A stretch of 64,000 bases of DNA from Gilliamella sp. Pra-s52 (GTDB taxonomy: Bacteria > Pseudomonadota > Gammaproteobacteria > Enterobacterales > Orbaceae). The notes below the pieces were generated by a model. The model ran no database searches and was not told the origin of the DNA. It saw nothing but the letters and a program-made list of their open reading frames with translations. Both the position numbers and the translations under genes were made by a program. How positions within the stretch are numbered: position 1 is the stretch's first letter; each line of letters begins with the position of its first letter. Of the stretch, positions 25,560 to 35,443 are shown piece after piece. The DNA is taken from contig NZ_WTEY01000013.1 of NCBI RefSeq assembly GCF_009795805.1, forward strand, positions 1 to 64,000, in the 5' to 3' direction.

Positions 25560-27464
25560 GTGATTGATGATTTTGCAGAGGATGGTTTACTTGCTAAGGC
25601 TATAGAGGGGTTTGTGGCAAGAGAGCCACAACGCAATATGGCAAGTAAAGTCTCTGAATCAATAAAAAAACAGCATTCTCTTGTGGTTGAAGCAGGAACA
25701 GGGACGGGTAAAACTTTTGCTTATTTAGTACCCGCACTGCGTAGTGATAAAAAAGTAATACTTTCAACTGGCTCTAAAAATTTACAGGAACAGTTATTCA
25801 GCAAAGACTTACCAATAATAAAAAAAGCATTAAATTACACAGGCAAAATAGCTCTACTTAAAGGTCGAGCTAATTATCTTTGTTTAGAAAGAATGTATCA
25901 TCAATATGCAGCAGCAGGTGACCTTGATAAGCAGTTACGCGCTGATTTAGCGCGTGTTAAAAATTGGTCGATTAAAACCAAAGACGGGGATATTAGCAAA
26001 TGCACAACTGTCACAGAAGATAATTCTATTTGGCCAATATTAACAAGCACAAATGATAATTGTTTAGGAAGTGATTGTGAACATTATAGTGATTGTTATG
26101 TTGTCAAAGCGCGCAAACGAGCTTTAAATGCAGATATTGTTGTGGTTAACCATCATTTGTTTTTAGCTGATGTCGTGGTAAAAGATACCGGTTTTGGTGA
26201 ACTAATTCCTAAAGCAGATGTTATGATTTTTGACGAGGCCCATCAATTACCCGATCTTGCTTGTCACTATTTTGGAGAACAGCTAACCAGCCGTCAACTT
26301 TTTGATCTAGCAAAAGAAATTAATTTAGCTTATCGTACCGAAGTCAAAGATATGTCTCAGCTACAGCAATGTGCTGATAAACTACAAAAGTGTACGCAAG
26401 ACTTGCGAATTGTTATTAGTCAACAGCCACCAAAAGGTAATTTACGGTTTTTATTTAACCAAGAAGCGGTTAAAAAAGAGATTTCTTATCTTGTCGATGC
26501 ACTAGATTTTTGTCACGAAGTTTTGTTATTAGCCGTTGGACGTTCGACAACGTTAGACAACTGTCTTGAACGCATTAAGCAATATACTATGCTTTTAAAG
26601 CGATTACAGCAAACCAATATAACAGGTTTTAGTTACTGGTATGAAAGTAGCTATAACTCCTTTATCTTTGCTTTAACACCGCTGTCTGTGGCTGATAAAT
26701 TTACAGAATTACTTACTGAACGTAAAGGTAGTTGGATTTTTACGTCTGCAACGTTATCGGTTGATAATCAATTAGATTATTTTACTAAACGTTTAGGGCT
26801 AACTAATGCTGATTCGCTAATATTAGAAAGCCCATTTGATTATATTAATCAGACGATTTTGTGTGTTCCACGTTATATTCCATCACCAAACGAACAAGGT
26901 AACGCTGAAAAATTAGCCAATATTTTATTGCCCGTTATTGAAGCTAATAATGGACGTTGTTTCTTTTTGTGTACCTCATACGCAATGATGAATGCACTGG
27001 CTAAACAGTTTCGAGAATTAACCAAATTACCCGTACTCGTGCAAGGCGAAACCAGTAAAGTTAAATTGCTTGAACAGTTTATTCATACTGGCAATGCGTT
27101 ACTTATTGCTACCAGCAGCTTTTGGGAAGGGATTGATGTTAGAGGTGATACACTCTCATGTGTTATTATAGATAAATTGCCGTTTACCTCGCCTGATGAT
27201 CCGTTAATTAAAGCTCGTATGGAAGATTGTCAAATGCAGGGAGGGGATGCATTTAATGATGTACAATTGCCGGAAGCTGTTATCACCTTAAAACAAGGTG
27301 TAGGGCGATTAATTCGTCATCACAATGATCGTGGTGCAGTTATTATTTGTGATAATCGTTTAGTAATGCGACCCTATGGTGCAACATTTATTAATAGCTT
27401 ACCGTCGTCACCAAGAACACGGGATATAAAGAAAGTTATAAGCTTTTTAACAACTAAAAGCTAA
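25560..27464 (+). CDS. yoaA: DinG-family ATP-dependent DNA helicase YoaA
   Basis: A 634-residue XPD/DinG-type 5'-3' helicase. In E. coli YoaA works with the polymerase III chi subunit in repair of stalled forks. Walker A EAGTGTGKTF, the DEAH box in MIFDEAHQLPD and the C-terminal motif QGVGRLIRH are present. Four cysteines expected to hold an iron-sulfur cluster are visible (YLCLERM, then CLGSDC and DCYVVKARK). Starts with GTG; the protein begins IDDFAEDG, where E. coli has TDDFAPDG. Followed 31 bases later by tsaB, the same neighbour as in E. coli. Confidence 0.95.
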   Translation: MIDDFAEDGLLAKAIEGFVAREPQRNMASKVSESIKKQHSLVVEAGTGTGKTFAYLVPALRSDKKVILSTGSKNLQEQLFSKDLPIIKKALNYTGKIALLKGRANYLCLERMYHQYAAAGDLDKQLRADLARVKNWSIKTKDGDISKCTTVTEDNSIWPILTSTNDNCLGSDCEHYSDCYVVKARKRALNADIVVVNHHLFLADVVVKDTGFGELIPKADVMIFDEAHQLPDLACHYFGEQLTSRQLFDLAKEINLAYRTEVKDMSQLQQCADKLQKCTQDLRIVISQQPPKGNLRFLFNQEAVKKEISYLVDALDFCHEVLLLAVGRSTTLDNCLERIKQYTMLLKRLQQTNITGFSYWYESSYNSFIFALTPLSVADKFTELLTERKGSWIFTSATLSVDNQLDYFTKRLGLTNADSLILESPFDYINQTILCVPRYIPSPNEQGNAEKLANILLPVIEANNGRCFFLCTSYAMMNALAKQFRELTKLPVLVQGETSKVKLLEQFIHTGNALLIATSSFWEGIDVRGDTLSCVIIDKLPFTSPDDPLIKARMEDCQMQGGDAFNDVQLPEAVITLKQGVGRLIRHHNDRGAVIICDNRLVMRPYGATFINSLPSSPRTRDIKKVISFLTTKS

Positions 27465-27495
27465 ATGATAATAGATAAAATATTTTGGAAAAAAC

Positions 27496-28176
27496 ATGAG
27501 TACTATTTTAGCCATTGATACCTCAACAGAAGCTTGTTCGGCAGCTTTACTCTACCGTAACGAAATCACTCACGATTTTATTGTATCGGCACGTGATCAT
27601 ACGAAACAAATATTACCGATGGTTGACAGACTTCTTAAACAATCAGACTGTTCACTTACGCAAGTTGATGCAATCGCTTTTGGACAAGGTCCGGGTAGTT
27701 TTACAGGGGTTAGAATTGGTATTGGCGTGGCTCAAGGCTTAGCATTAGGTATTGATAAACCCATGATAGGTGTATCAACATTAATGACTTTGGCGCAGGG
27801 TGTTTATCGAACAACACAAGCAACAAGTGTTATTGCCGCAATTGATGCTAGAATGAATGAGGTCTATTTAGGTCAATATCATTATGTTAACGAACAATGG
27901 CAAGCGGTTATTGCTGAGTGTGTTATTAGACCTGAAAAAGTAATCGAAACGGTGAAGCATATTAGTCAAGATGATTATTGTGCAGGTACGGGTTGGCAAA
28001 CTTATCCTGATATGATTAATGGAGTAAAACAAAGCGACATCTTATTACCTCATGCCCAAGATCTTGTTGTTCTTGCTAAGAATAAATGGCAAAAGAATGA
28101 ACTTGTGAATGTTGAAGATGTTGAGCCAACTTATTTACGTAATGAAGTGACTTGGAAAAAGTTACCAGGAAGATAA
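27496..28176 (+). CDS. tsaB: tRNA threonylcarbamoyladenosine synthesis protein TsaB
   Basis: A 226-residue ASKHA-fold protein (YeaZ). With TsaC, TsaD and TsaE it makes the t6A modification at position 37 of tRNAs reading ANN codons. It is the inactive scaffold partner of TsaD. The N-terminal LAIDTSTEACS and central GPGSFTGVRIGIG motifs are intact, and the end VTWKKLPGR matches E. coli. Essential in most bacteria. Confidence 0.96.
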   Translation: MSTILAIDTSTEACSAALLYRNEITHDFIVSARDHTKQILPMVDRLLKQSDCSLTQVDAIAFGQGPGSFTGVRIGIGVAQGLALGIDKPMIGVSTLMTLAQGVYRTTQATSVIAAIDARMNEVYLGQYHYVNEQWQAVIAECVIRPEKVIETVKHISQDDYCAGTGWQTYPDMINGVKQSDILLPHAQDLVVLAKNKWQKNELVNVEDVEPTYLRNEVTWKKLPGR

Positions 28177-28181
28177 AATAA

Positions 28182-28205
28182 AAAAGCCACTTAAAGGTGG
28201 CTTTT
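28182..28205. terminator. Bidirectional rho-independent terminator between tsaB and grxA
   Basis: AAAAGCCAC and GTGGCTTTT form a perfect 9-bp stem around a 6-base loop. With A-runs on one side and T-runs on the other it can serve both converging genes. Confidence 0.88.
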
Positions 28206-28225
28206 AGCAAAAAATTGCGTGTTAT

Positions 28226-28492
28226 TTATTCTTTAAAAAGTCCTAAATGCGCTTTTGCATAGGCTTCAAAATCAGTACAGCCACCGATTGGCTTTTCATC
28301 AATAAAGATTTGTGGTACTGTCTCAACAGGTTTACCAACGCTTTTAGAAAGATCTTCTTTAGTAATACCTTCAGCATTTATATCCACATAACGATAAGAA
28401 AAATCATCACGCTCTTGAGATAGTTTTTCGGCTAACTCTTTAGCTCGAACACAATAAGGACAACCTTGACGTCCAAAAATTACAGTATACAT
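28226..28492 (-). CDS. grxA: Glutaredoxin 1
   Basis: An 88-residue thiol-disulfide oxidoreductase reduced by glutathione; it supplies electrons to ribonucleotide reductase and other targets. The active site CPYC is at residues 11-14 in FGRQGCPYCVRAKELAEKL, with the cis-proline segment ETVPQIF and the glutathione-binding GGCTDF. Closer to E. coli GrxA than GrxC (AEGITKEDL is shared). Full length. Confidence 0.94.
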   Translation of the reverse strand: MYTVIFGRQGCPYCVRAKELAEKLSQERDDFSYRYVDINAEGITKEDLSKSVGKPVETVPQIFIDEKPIGGCTDFEAYAKAHLGLFKE

Positions 28493-28893
28493 TTGTTACC
28501 TCGAATAAGTTGTTTTTAATATGTCATTACTATACGTTACTTTTAATTAAAAAAAAGTTGTTAAATATAGTTAATTTAATAGGGTGTACCTATTAATTAT
28601 AGGGTTAGAAGAAATTTGGGTGCTATTTATGACGGCTTTAATATACTTATCTTTTTTATAATATAACGTTAATACATTAAAATAATTCCGTGTATTGAAA
28701 TTCATCATTATACCATTAGCTATGCTTAACAAAAATTTACAAAAAAATAAGCAAAAGAAAATATTTTTTTCTTATAATACCTTTAATTAAGTTTTGTTTA
28801 TACAGTACAGTGTAATTTTTCATATTTCATAAAACTAACTAATTATATAATATAAATAAATCGATAAAAATGAGTATAAGGAGTGATAAAAAT
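28493..28893. other. A+T-rich intergenic region between grxA and adhesin-like gene
   Basis: About 400 bases between divergent genes. TATAAT at 28773-28778 may be a -10 element for the plus-strand gene, but no good -35 is seen. Otherwise nothing recognisable. Confidence 0.4.
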
Positions 28894-30408
28894 ATGGTCT
28901 TAAATCTGGCATCGGGCAATTGTTGTTTTCATTTTATGTTTCAGTCAAACTTTTCATCTTTAGTTTTATTTTCTCATTTTAGACACATCTATTACAATTC
29001 AAACCTAACAGATAAAATCACGGTACTTATTGTTCATTTAAAGTGGAACTTAATTAAATTGATATTATTTTTATTATTGCAGTTGGTAATAGTGAATTCA
29101 GCTTATGCAATACTTTCCGCAACATCGGCCCATTTTATTGTCGGTAATGCACCTAAAGTCGTCGCATTAAACAGTGCAGATAAACAAGGCTTTAGAGTGG
29201 GTGGTACTTTTTATAGCGAAGCGGCTGGAAATATAAAAGCCGATGAAATTAAAGAATTTAATGGGAATTTAAGGTTTAATGATTTCGAGATTGTAGCATA
29301 CACTTCACAAAACTTGGATAGAATTAATAATTATAGCGATATAGATGGCGATGATGCAGATGGAAATATCCCTTTTTTAATAGAACAAACGACATATGAA
29401 TGGTATGACAATTCTGGTATAAGAATAAATAAAACCGAAACCAGTGATCCATTTAATAATATTATCGGTTGTGGCAGTGGTTATGCTATGCCTTTAAGGC
29501 TTATTATTAAAACTGATGTCAAAGCGCACTCGGCGTATGGTATTCCAGATGAAGGTGAGTCAATAACATTATCCAAAAGTTACCAAATAGCAGCAATGTC
29601 TGAATTGTGTTATGCTAAACCGAATGGAATTATTGCTCGCCCTAAAGAACAATGGATTGGTTATAATAGTGATAGAGGATCAGAAAGTTGGAATGATGAA
29701 AATCATACAAAGCCACATCCTATTCATGGAGGTGGTTTTACTGATGATTATGTACCAAATTATGGTTTTAAAGCTAATCCGACAATTTCATCAAATAAGT
29801 TTCCTACTACAGGTTTTCCAGGAGCTAAATTTCAATTAGTAATGACAGGGGCTCAAACTGATTATCTTTATCGAATAATTAGTAACCCAGGTAGTGGTGT
29901 GTCAATTGATGATAATGGTATTGTATTATTAAGGAATAAACCTACAGGAAATGTTACTATACGGGCGATCCTAAAAAGGGATACAGCGGTTTATCATGAT
30001 TACACGTTTAACCCAACATTAGTTTGGTTAATTCCTCAGGGTAGCAATTATATGGGTTGGGAAGCTGCAAAGCAACGATGTGGAGGAGTACAGAATCTTC
30101 CTTCTTTATCAATGTTTACCAATTCTCCACAAAATAGTATTGCTCCTAATACAGGTTGGCAGGGAATGCCTAATACATTTACTCGAGCAATTGGAGGAGG
30201 AGTATTTGCTGAATGGGGATATAGTGATATTAAAAGTTATCCTAATTCTCAATGGGGAGATTTTGCAAATGCAATGGATGGAAAAGCATTTTACTGGTCA
30301 TCAAATATACATACTAAGAATTATTATATGTTTGTTGGCGATGCTAGGGCAGGAAATGTAAATACTTACGATATGAAATATCAGCATTTGGTTGCATGTA
30401 AAGGATAA
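28894..30408 (+). CDS. Secreted adhesin-like protein with C-terminal lectin-like fold
   Basis: About 504 residues from ATG 28894, chosen because TAAGGAG lies 10 bases upstream; ATG 28870 is an alternative. A strong hydrophobic helix followed by NSAYA (about 50-75 residues in) looks like a signal peptide with an unusually long leader. The middle is beta-rich with no motif I recognise. The last 130 residues (MGWEAAKQRCG, then YWSSNIHTKNYYMFVGDARAG, given here as YWSSN and YYMFVGDARAG, then HLVACKG) resemble the C-type-lectin-like ends of invasin/intimin-type adhesins. Two cysteines there could form a disulfide. Single gene with its own terminator. Role inferred: surface or secreted binding protein. 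Confidence 0.55.
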   Translation: MVLNLASGNCCFHFMFQSNFSSLVLFSHFRHIYYNSNLTDKITVLIVHLKWNLIKLILFLLLQLVIVNSAYAILSATSAHFIVGNAPKVVALNSADKQGFRVGGTFYSEAAGNIKADEIKEFNGNLRFNDFEIVAYTSQNLDRINNYSDIDGDDADGNIPFLIEQTTYEWYDNSGIRINKTETSDPFNNIIGCGSGYAMPLRLIIKTDVKAHSAYGIPDEGESITLSKSYQIAAMSELCYAKPNGIIARPKEQWIGYNSDRGSESWNDENHTKPHPIHGGGFTDDYVPNYGFKANPTISSNKFPTTGFPGAKFQLVMTGAQTDYLYRIISNPGSGVSIDDNGIVLLRNKPTGNVTIRAILKRDTAVYHDYTFNPTLVWLIPQGSNYMGWEAAKQRCGGVQNLPSLSMFTNSPQNSIAPNTGWQGMPNTFTRAIGGGVFAEWGYSDIKSYPNSQWGDFANAMDGKAFYWSSNIHTKNYYMFVGDARAGNVNTYDMKYQHLVACKG

Positions 30409-30528
30409 ATAATTAATGATTAAATTGCATAAAAAAACTGAAATCATTAGTGCTTTAAGGTAAGGGTAGAATATAAAAAGTGATATGGGACATATTAGGA
30501 TGTAATTTTAAATAGTTATGATTTGCAA

Positions 30529-30558
30529 AAAATCCTTGTTTAGAGTTACAAGGATTTT
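30529..30558 (+). terminator. Rho-independent terminator after adhesin-like gene
   Basis: A perfect 11-bp stem, AAAATCCTTGT with ACAAGGATTTT, around an 8-base loop, followed by ATTTTTATAT. It is 120 bases past the stop codon. Confidence 0.85.
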
Positions 30559-31103
30559 ATTTTTATATATCGAGATTCAATTTTTAATGCCAAGAATCAA
30601 TAGTATTTACTAATATTTATGGTTTTTATTTAAATTGTAGTGAAATTTTGGAAGCAAGAATTAATAACAATAAGCTACATTATTTAATAATGTTAAAAAC
30701 AAATAGTTGATTTATTCTGAATAGCTAAGATAGTGCTCTAAATCTTTATAATTTTTCCTGAATTATTTGAAATTTTTAGGATTTTGGGGGGGAATCTGAA
30801 CTAGCGTTAGTTTTAAATAAAATAATACATTATTTTTGACGATAATTTTTCTATAAATGCCACTTACATAATAAAAATGATAGCTTTTTATTTTTTTAAA
30901 ATTTTTTGTAGTAAATCAACTAATGCATTAGGCCAAATTTTTATAGATATAAAAATATTTTCCTTTTTATAACATTGTAAGTATCTTTATTAAGCTCAAT
31001 ATGTCAAAAATTCCTTGTATGACTTGATATTAAATTCTATTTTATTATGTTTATTATCTTATAGTTTTGATAATCATTATTAATTAAATAGCTGGATATG
31101 AAT
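30559..31103. other. Non-coding A+T-rich stretch with a G7 run
   Basis: About 545 bases with no supportable gene on either strand. A run of seven G at 30786-30792 stands out in otherwise A+T-rich DNA. Presumably holds the promoter of the following gene. Confidence 0.45.
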
Positions 31104-31793
31104 ATGTTAAAAGGATTATTATTGATTACTTTATTACTGCCTATCATTGCATTTGCTGCAAAAAAAGAGTGTGCGGTTAAACCTAGCTATGATATTACCA
31201 TCAATAAAGAAAGCGTGCATATTTTTAATAAAAAAGATGATTTAACTATCATGCCAAATGGTAATGTGGTTTTAAATAACAGATCAATTTTACCAAATCA
31301 GCCATTACAAAAAAAATTGGTCTATTTTCAACAAGATTTACGTCAACAATTACCACTGTTAGAGAAACAGTCGTTAAGCTTATTGTTAGAAGTTAAAATA
31401 ACTTTTGAACAAGCAATAAAAAATCAACTTAGCGATGATAGTGAACTAAAAAATGAATTAAACAAATTATATAAACGTTTAGTTAAGTTGCTACATGGTT
31501 CAATTAGTACAGAAAATGGCTATACGCGGTTTTCTTATCAAAATTTTAATAATCTAAAAAAAGATGGAGAAGATATTGGTCAACGCATTTTTTATAATGT
31601 TGTGGGTGGCAGTATTTTACATTTGGATTTTTTCAAAAACTTAGGGGCAATCAAGAAAATTTCCAAAAATGAGTGGAAAGCACAAAAACCGAAATTAAAG
31701 GCGTTTGATGCTCATATTTGTTCGGTTATTACCGATATTGATGGGCAATATGAGCAAATATTAACGCAACTTAAACAATCCATTCACAAGTAA
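31104..31793 (+). CDS. YggN-like DUF2884 periplasmic protein
   Basis: A 229-residue protein with a clear signal peptide (LLLITLLLPIIAFAAKK). The body matches the YggN/DUF2884 pattern: a Cys shortly after the leader (KECAVKP), LTIMPNGNVVLNN (E. coli YggN has LVITPDGNVMYNG), a helical middle, and a second Cys near the end (HICSVITDI). Function is unknown in the family. ATG 31104 is preferred over 31098 because GGA then sits 7 bases upstream. Confidence 0.8.
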   Translation: MLKGLLLITLLLPIIAFAAKKECAVKPSYDITINKESVHIFNKKDDLTIMPNGNVVLNNRSILPNQPLQKKLVYFQQDLRQQLPLLEKQSLSLLLEVKITFEQAIKNQLSDDSELKNELNKLYKRLVKLLHGSISTENGYTRFSYQNFNNLKKDGEDIGQRIFYNVVGGSILHLDFFKNLGAIKKISKNEWKAQKPKLKAFDAHICSVITDIDGQYEQILTQLKQSIHK

Positions 31794-31862
31794 ATAGACA
31801 TTAATAAAAACTTTTGCGAAAATGACGCCTTTACTATGATAGCTAAACGGAAACTTATGCTT

Positions 31863-32714
31863 ATGAGTGCACAAATAATTGATGGTAAGGCGTTATCGCA
31901 ACAAATTCGTAATGACATTGCCAGCAAAGTCAACAAGCGTGTTGAAAGTGGCTTATCTGTTCCTGGACTTGCTGTTATACAAGTAGGTTCAGATCCTGCA
32001 TCAAAAATCTATGTCAAAAATAAGCAAAAGGCGTGCGACGATGTTGGTTTTGTTTCTTTTGCTTATGATTTCCCATCGGCTACTACCGATGAGTTGTTAG
32101 CATTAATTGATGAACTCAATCAACGTCCAGATGTGCATGGTATTTTAGTGCAACTCCCTTTGCCTGATAATATTGACAAAACCAAGGTTCTTGAACATAT
32201 TGAACCAAGTAAAGACGTTGATGGTTTTCATCCTTACAATATTGGGCACTTATTACAACGTGACCCTATTTTGCGACCATGTACACCATATGGTGTAGTT
32301 AAAATGCTTGAATCAACAGGTATTAATCTATCAGGTTTAAATGCCACAGTGGTTGGGGCATCTAGCATTGTTGGTCGTCCTATGGCGTTAGAGTTATTAT
32401 TATTAGGCTGCACAACCACCATTACTCATAGCCGTACGGTTGATTTAGCAAAACATGTTAGCAATGCCGATATTGTTGTTGCAGGAGTCGGTATTCCTAA
32501 CTATGTTAAAGGGGAATGGATTAAACCTGGGGCAATTGTTATTGATGTTGGTATTAATCGCTTGCCTGATGGTAAACTTGTTGGTGATGTTGAGTTTGAT
32601 GTTGCCGTTAATCGAGCTGGTTGGATAACCCCAGTTCCTGGTGGTGTTGGTCCTATGACTGTTGCTATGTTGATGAGTAACACGCTTGAAGCTTGTGAAA
32701 AGTTTAGCAAGTAA
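31863..32714 (+). CDS. folD: Bifunctional methylenetetrahydrofolate dehydrogenase/cyclohydrolase
   Basis: About 284 residues. Interconverts methylene-, methenyl- and formyl-tetrahydrofolate with NADP, supplying one-carbon units for purines and formyl-Met. Signatures: [14 protein letters not shown] (catalytic Lys), [20 protein letters not shown] and the C-terminal [10 protein letters not shown]. The NADP-binding [10 protein letters not shown] is intact. The open frame begins at 31836; ATG 31863 fits the family N-terminus (SAQIIDGK) with GGAAA 9 bases before. Confidence 0.95.
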   Translation: MSAQIIDGKALSQQIRNDIASKVNKRVESGLSVPGLAVIQVGSDPASKIYVKNKQKACDDVGFVSFAYDFPSATTDELLALIDELNQRPDVHGILVQLPLPDNIDKTKVLEHIEPSKDVDGFHPYNIGHLLQRDPILRPCTPYGVVKMLESTGINLSGLNATVVGASSIVGRPMALELLLLGCTTTITHSRTVDLAKHVSNADIVVAGVGIPNYVKGEWIKPGAIVIDVGINRLPDGKLVGDVEFDVAVNRAGWITPVPGGVGPMTVAMLMSNTLEACEKFSK

Positions 32715-32804
32715 CTAAAATTAATGTAGTTAAAATTAATGTAATCTCATTGTTTGGAATTTATCTATTTACGTTAAATTAAAGAAGAGAGTAAGGAATT
32801 TTTT

Positions 32805-33296
32805 ATGATTATATTTCACACTAATCTAGGTGATATTAAAATCGAAACTTTTGATGACAAAGCGCCAGAAACAGTTAAAAATTTTGTTGAATATTGCAAA
32901 GACGGTTTTTATAACAATACTATCTTTCATCGTGTTATTAATAATTTCATGATTCAAGGCGGCGGTTTTGAACCCGGTATGAAGCAGAAAAAAACCAAAT
33001 CTCCTATTAAAAATGAAGCTGATAACGGTTTAAAGAATGATCGCGGTACTTTAGCCATGGCTCGTACATCTGATCCACATTCTGCAACAGCTCAATTTTT
33101 TATCAATGTAGTAGATAATGATTATCTTAACTTCCGTTCTGCTGATGTTAATGGTTATGGCTATTGCGTTTTTGCACAAGTTGTAGACGGTCTTGATGTG
33201 GTTGATAAAATTAAAGCCGTTAAAACAGGACGCAGTGGTATGCATTCAGATGTCCCTATGGAAGATATTGTTATTACGAGTGTAACGGTTGAATAA
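32805..33296 (+). CDS. ppiB: Peptidyl-prolyl cis-trans isomerase B
   Basis: A 163-residue cytoplasmic cyclophilin catalysing proline isomerisation. The active-site [13 protein letters not shown] (catalytic Arg), [17 protein letters not shown] and the late FAQVVDG segments are intact. No signal peptide, so PpiB and not PpiA. The lpxH start lies inside its last codons, and the ppiB-lpxH pairing is the same as in E. coli. Confidence 0.95.
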   Translation: MIIFHTNLGDIKIETFDDKAPETVKNFVEYCKDGFYNNTIFHRVINNFMIQGGGFEPGMKQKKTKSPIKNEADNGLKNDRGTLAMARTSDPHSATAQFFINVVDNDYLNFRSADVNGYGYCVFAQVVDGLDVVDKIKAVKTGRSGMHSDVPMEDIVITSVTVE

Positions 33297-34041
33297 TCCT
33301 GTTCGTTATTTTATCGCTGATATTCATCTAGCCGATAATGAGCCTGCTTTTGGTTATAGTGATATAACCGCAGGCTTTTTGTCTTTTCTAAATGCACTAC
33401 CTGACAATTGTGAGCTTTACATTTTAGGCGATCTATTTGATTACTGGGTTGGTGATGATATAAAAACAAATTTACATTACCAGGTTGCACAAGCGCTACA
33501 ATCTTTATCAAAACGTAATATCAAAAAATATTTTGTTCATGGTAATCGTGATTTTTTGTTGAGCAAAAAGTATGCTCAGCAGTGTGATATGACCTTATTA
33601 CCAGAGGTTAATTGTTTACCTAATCAAGAAACAAATGTTGTTTTTTTACATGGCGATTTACTGTGCACTGATGATCTTCAATATCAAAAATTCCGAAAAG
33701 TGATGCATAATAAATGGTTACAAAAACTATTTTTATTTTTGCCACTGTTTATTCGACTTAAAATTGCCACTAAGTTAAGGAAAAAAAGTAGTCAGCATAA
33801 TCAAATTAAATCTGAATCTATTATGGATGTAAATCAACAAGCGGTAGTTGATATGTTGATGGCGCATAATGCCGATATTATGATTCATGGCCATACACAC
33901 AAACCAGCAACTCACCACTTTCAAATAAATGGTCGCCCAGTAACTCGCCTAGTCCTTGGCGCATGGCATGATGGGGTGACATATGTTAAACAAGCGCAAA
34001 ATAGCGATCTTTTCGAACTTTATAACCACTCTTTTAAATAA
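33289..34041 (+). CDS. lpxH: UDP-2,3-diacylglucosamine diphosphatase
   Basis: A 250-residue metallophosphoesterase making lipid X from UDP-2,3-diacylglucosamine, the fourth step of lipid A synthesis, at the membrane. Two-metal motifs in order: [24 protein letters not shown] and HGHTHKP. The start is TTG 33289, overlapping the ppiB end by 8 bases; no ATG or GTG is available before the essential FIADIHL motif. The 3' end overlaps the convergent modC by 22 bases. Confidence 0.93.
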   Translation: MNNPVRYFIADIHLADNEPAFGYSDITAGFLSFLNALPDNCELYILGDLFDYWVGDDIKTNLHYQVAQALQSLSKRNIKKYFVHGNRDFLLSKKYAQQCDMTLLPEVNCLPNQETNVVFLHGDLLCTDDLQYQKFRKVMHNKWLQKLFLFLPLFIRLKIATKLRKKSSQHNQIKSESIMDVNQQAVVDMLMAHNADIMIHGHTHKPATHHFQINGRPVTRLVLGAWHDGVTYVKQAQNSDLFELYNHSFK

Positions 34042-34700
34042 TTACTTTGCAAAACTTGGCTGGTTTTACCAAACTCAATAGGCTTTCCTTGCTCTAAAAT
34101 GACGACATTGTTAGCAATTTGTTTAACTTCATTAATATTATGCGTAACATAAATAATAGGTATATTTAATTCGTTAGCTAATTTATTAATATAGGTTAAT
34201 AGTTCTTTCTTTCTTGGCATATCAAGTGCAGAAAGTGGTTCGTCCATCAATAGCAGTAAAGGATCTGTTAATAGTGCTCGACCAATTGCTACGCGATGTT
34301 TTTCACCACCTGATAGCATAGCTGGATAACGATTTAATAGTGGGCGAATATTAAGCACATTTACGATTTCGTCAAATCTTGACGATTCGATATTTTTAGC
34401 ACCATAAGTCAAATTTTTAGTCACTGTATAATGGGGAAAGAGTAATGCATCTTGAAAAACGGTACCAATTTGGCGGTTTTCTGGCGCAACAAAAAGGTGT
34501 TTATTACAATTAACTAGTGGTCTGTTATTTAGTTCGATATAACCTTGGTCTGGTTTAATTAATCCATTAATAAGATTGATTAGGGTTGATTTACCCGATC
34601 CCGAAACACCTAAAATAGCAGTAATACCTTGACAATCAATATTATGATTGAATTGGAACGAAAACGAAGCAAGCTGTTTGCTAACCTGTATCTTTAACAT
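34020..34700 (-). CDS. modC: Molybdate ABC transporter ATPase ModC, short form
   Basis: A 226-residue ATPase of the molybdate importer. Walker A GVSGSGKST, signature LSGGEKHRVAIGRAL and Walker B LLLMDEPLSALD are intact, and the switch His is in VTHNINE. E. coli ModC is about 350 residues; here the protein stops after the ATPase core and lacks the C-terminal TOBE/Mop domain that binds molybdate and mediates transport inhibition. Its end overlaps lpxH on the other strand, so a deletion may have removed the domain. Starts 3 bases after modB. Confidence 0.9.
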   Translation of the reverse strand: MLKIQVSKQLASFSFQFNHNIDCQGITAILGVSGSGKSTLINLINGLIKPDQGYIELNNRPLVNCNKHLFVAPENRQIGTVFQDALLFPHYTVTKNLTYGAKNIESSRFDEIVNVLNIRPLLNRYPAMLSGGEKHRVAIGRALLTDPLLLLMDEPLSALDMPRKKELLTYINKLANELNIPIIYVTHNINEVKQIANNVVILEQGKPIEFGKTSQVLQSNYLKEWL

Positions 34701-34703
34701 AAT

Positions 34704-35396
34704 TTATTGTCCAGCAAGTTTATTTTTATGCCACCGATTTAATAATTCAGATAAAAATAGTGCAATTAGCGATAACATGATAGAAATAATACAAAGCCGT
34801 AATGCACCTTGTTCGCCATCGGGAATTTGTAACATTGTGTACATGGCAAGCGGTAGCGTACGGGTTTCACCTTGAATATTTGATACAAACGTAATTGTGG
34901 CACCAAATTCCCCTAAGCAACGAGCAAAACCTAGCACTATTCCCATTAAAACCCCCGGAAAGGCTAAGGGTAACGTGATTGTCATAAATACTCGCCATCG
35001 ACAAGCACCAAGGGTTCTAGCCACATTTTCAAGACGTATATCAATTGACTCAATGGCTAAACGAATTGAGCGTACCGTGAGTGGAAAGGCGACCACAGCC
35101 GAAGCTAAAGCAGCACCTTGCCAATTAAAACCAAAGCTGATATTTAAGTAGTGATTTAACCACTCACCAATTACACCGTGTCGCCCCATGGTGATTAGTA
35201 ATAAATAGCCTAAAACTACTGGTGGTAAAACAAGAGGAAGATGTACAATACTGTCAAATAGCGATTTACCCCAAAATTGACAGCGTGCTAATATCCAAGC
35301 TGTTAAAATACCAATGGGTAAACTAAACCCAATTGCAGCAAAGGCTATTTTTAAACTAAGTAGCAAGGTTTGCCATTCAAATTCGTTTAATAACAT
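34704..35396 (-). CDS. modB: Molybdate ABC transporter permease ModB
   Basis: A 230-residue inner-membrane permease with five or so helices. The EAA-like coupling loop is recognisable (ENVARTLGACRWRVF, then LPLAFPGVLMGIVLGFARCLGEFGA, here LPLAFPGVLMG and GFARCLGEFGA). LPLVLPPVVLGYLLL is typical of ModB. Between modA and modC in one operon on the minus strand. Confidence 0.95.
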   Translation of the reverse strand: MLLNEFEWQTLLLSLKIAFAAIGFSLPIGILTAWILARCQFWGKSLFDSIVHLPLVLPPVVLGYLLLITMGRHGVIGEWLNHYLNISFGFNWQGAALASAVVAFPLTVRSIRLAIESIDIRLENVARTLGACRWRVFMTITLPLAFPGVLMGIVLGFARCLGEFGATITFVSNIQGETRTLPLAMYTMLQIPDGEQGALRLCIISIMLSLIALFLSELLNRWHKNKLAGQ

Positions 35397-35443
35397 AATT
35401 GTTTTAATGACATAGTTATATTGTATTATTTCACCAGCGTAAA

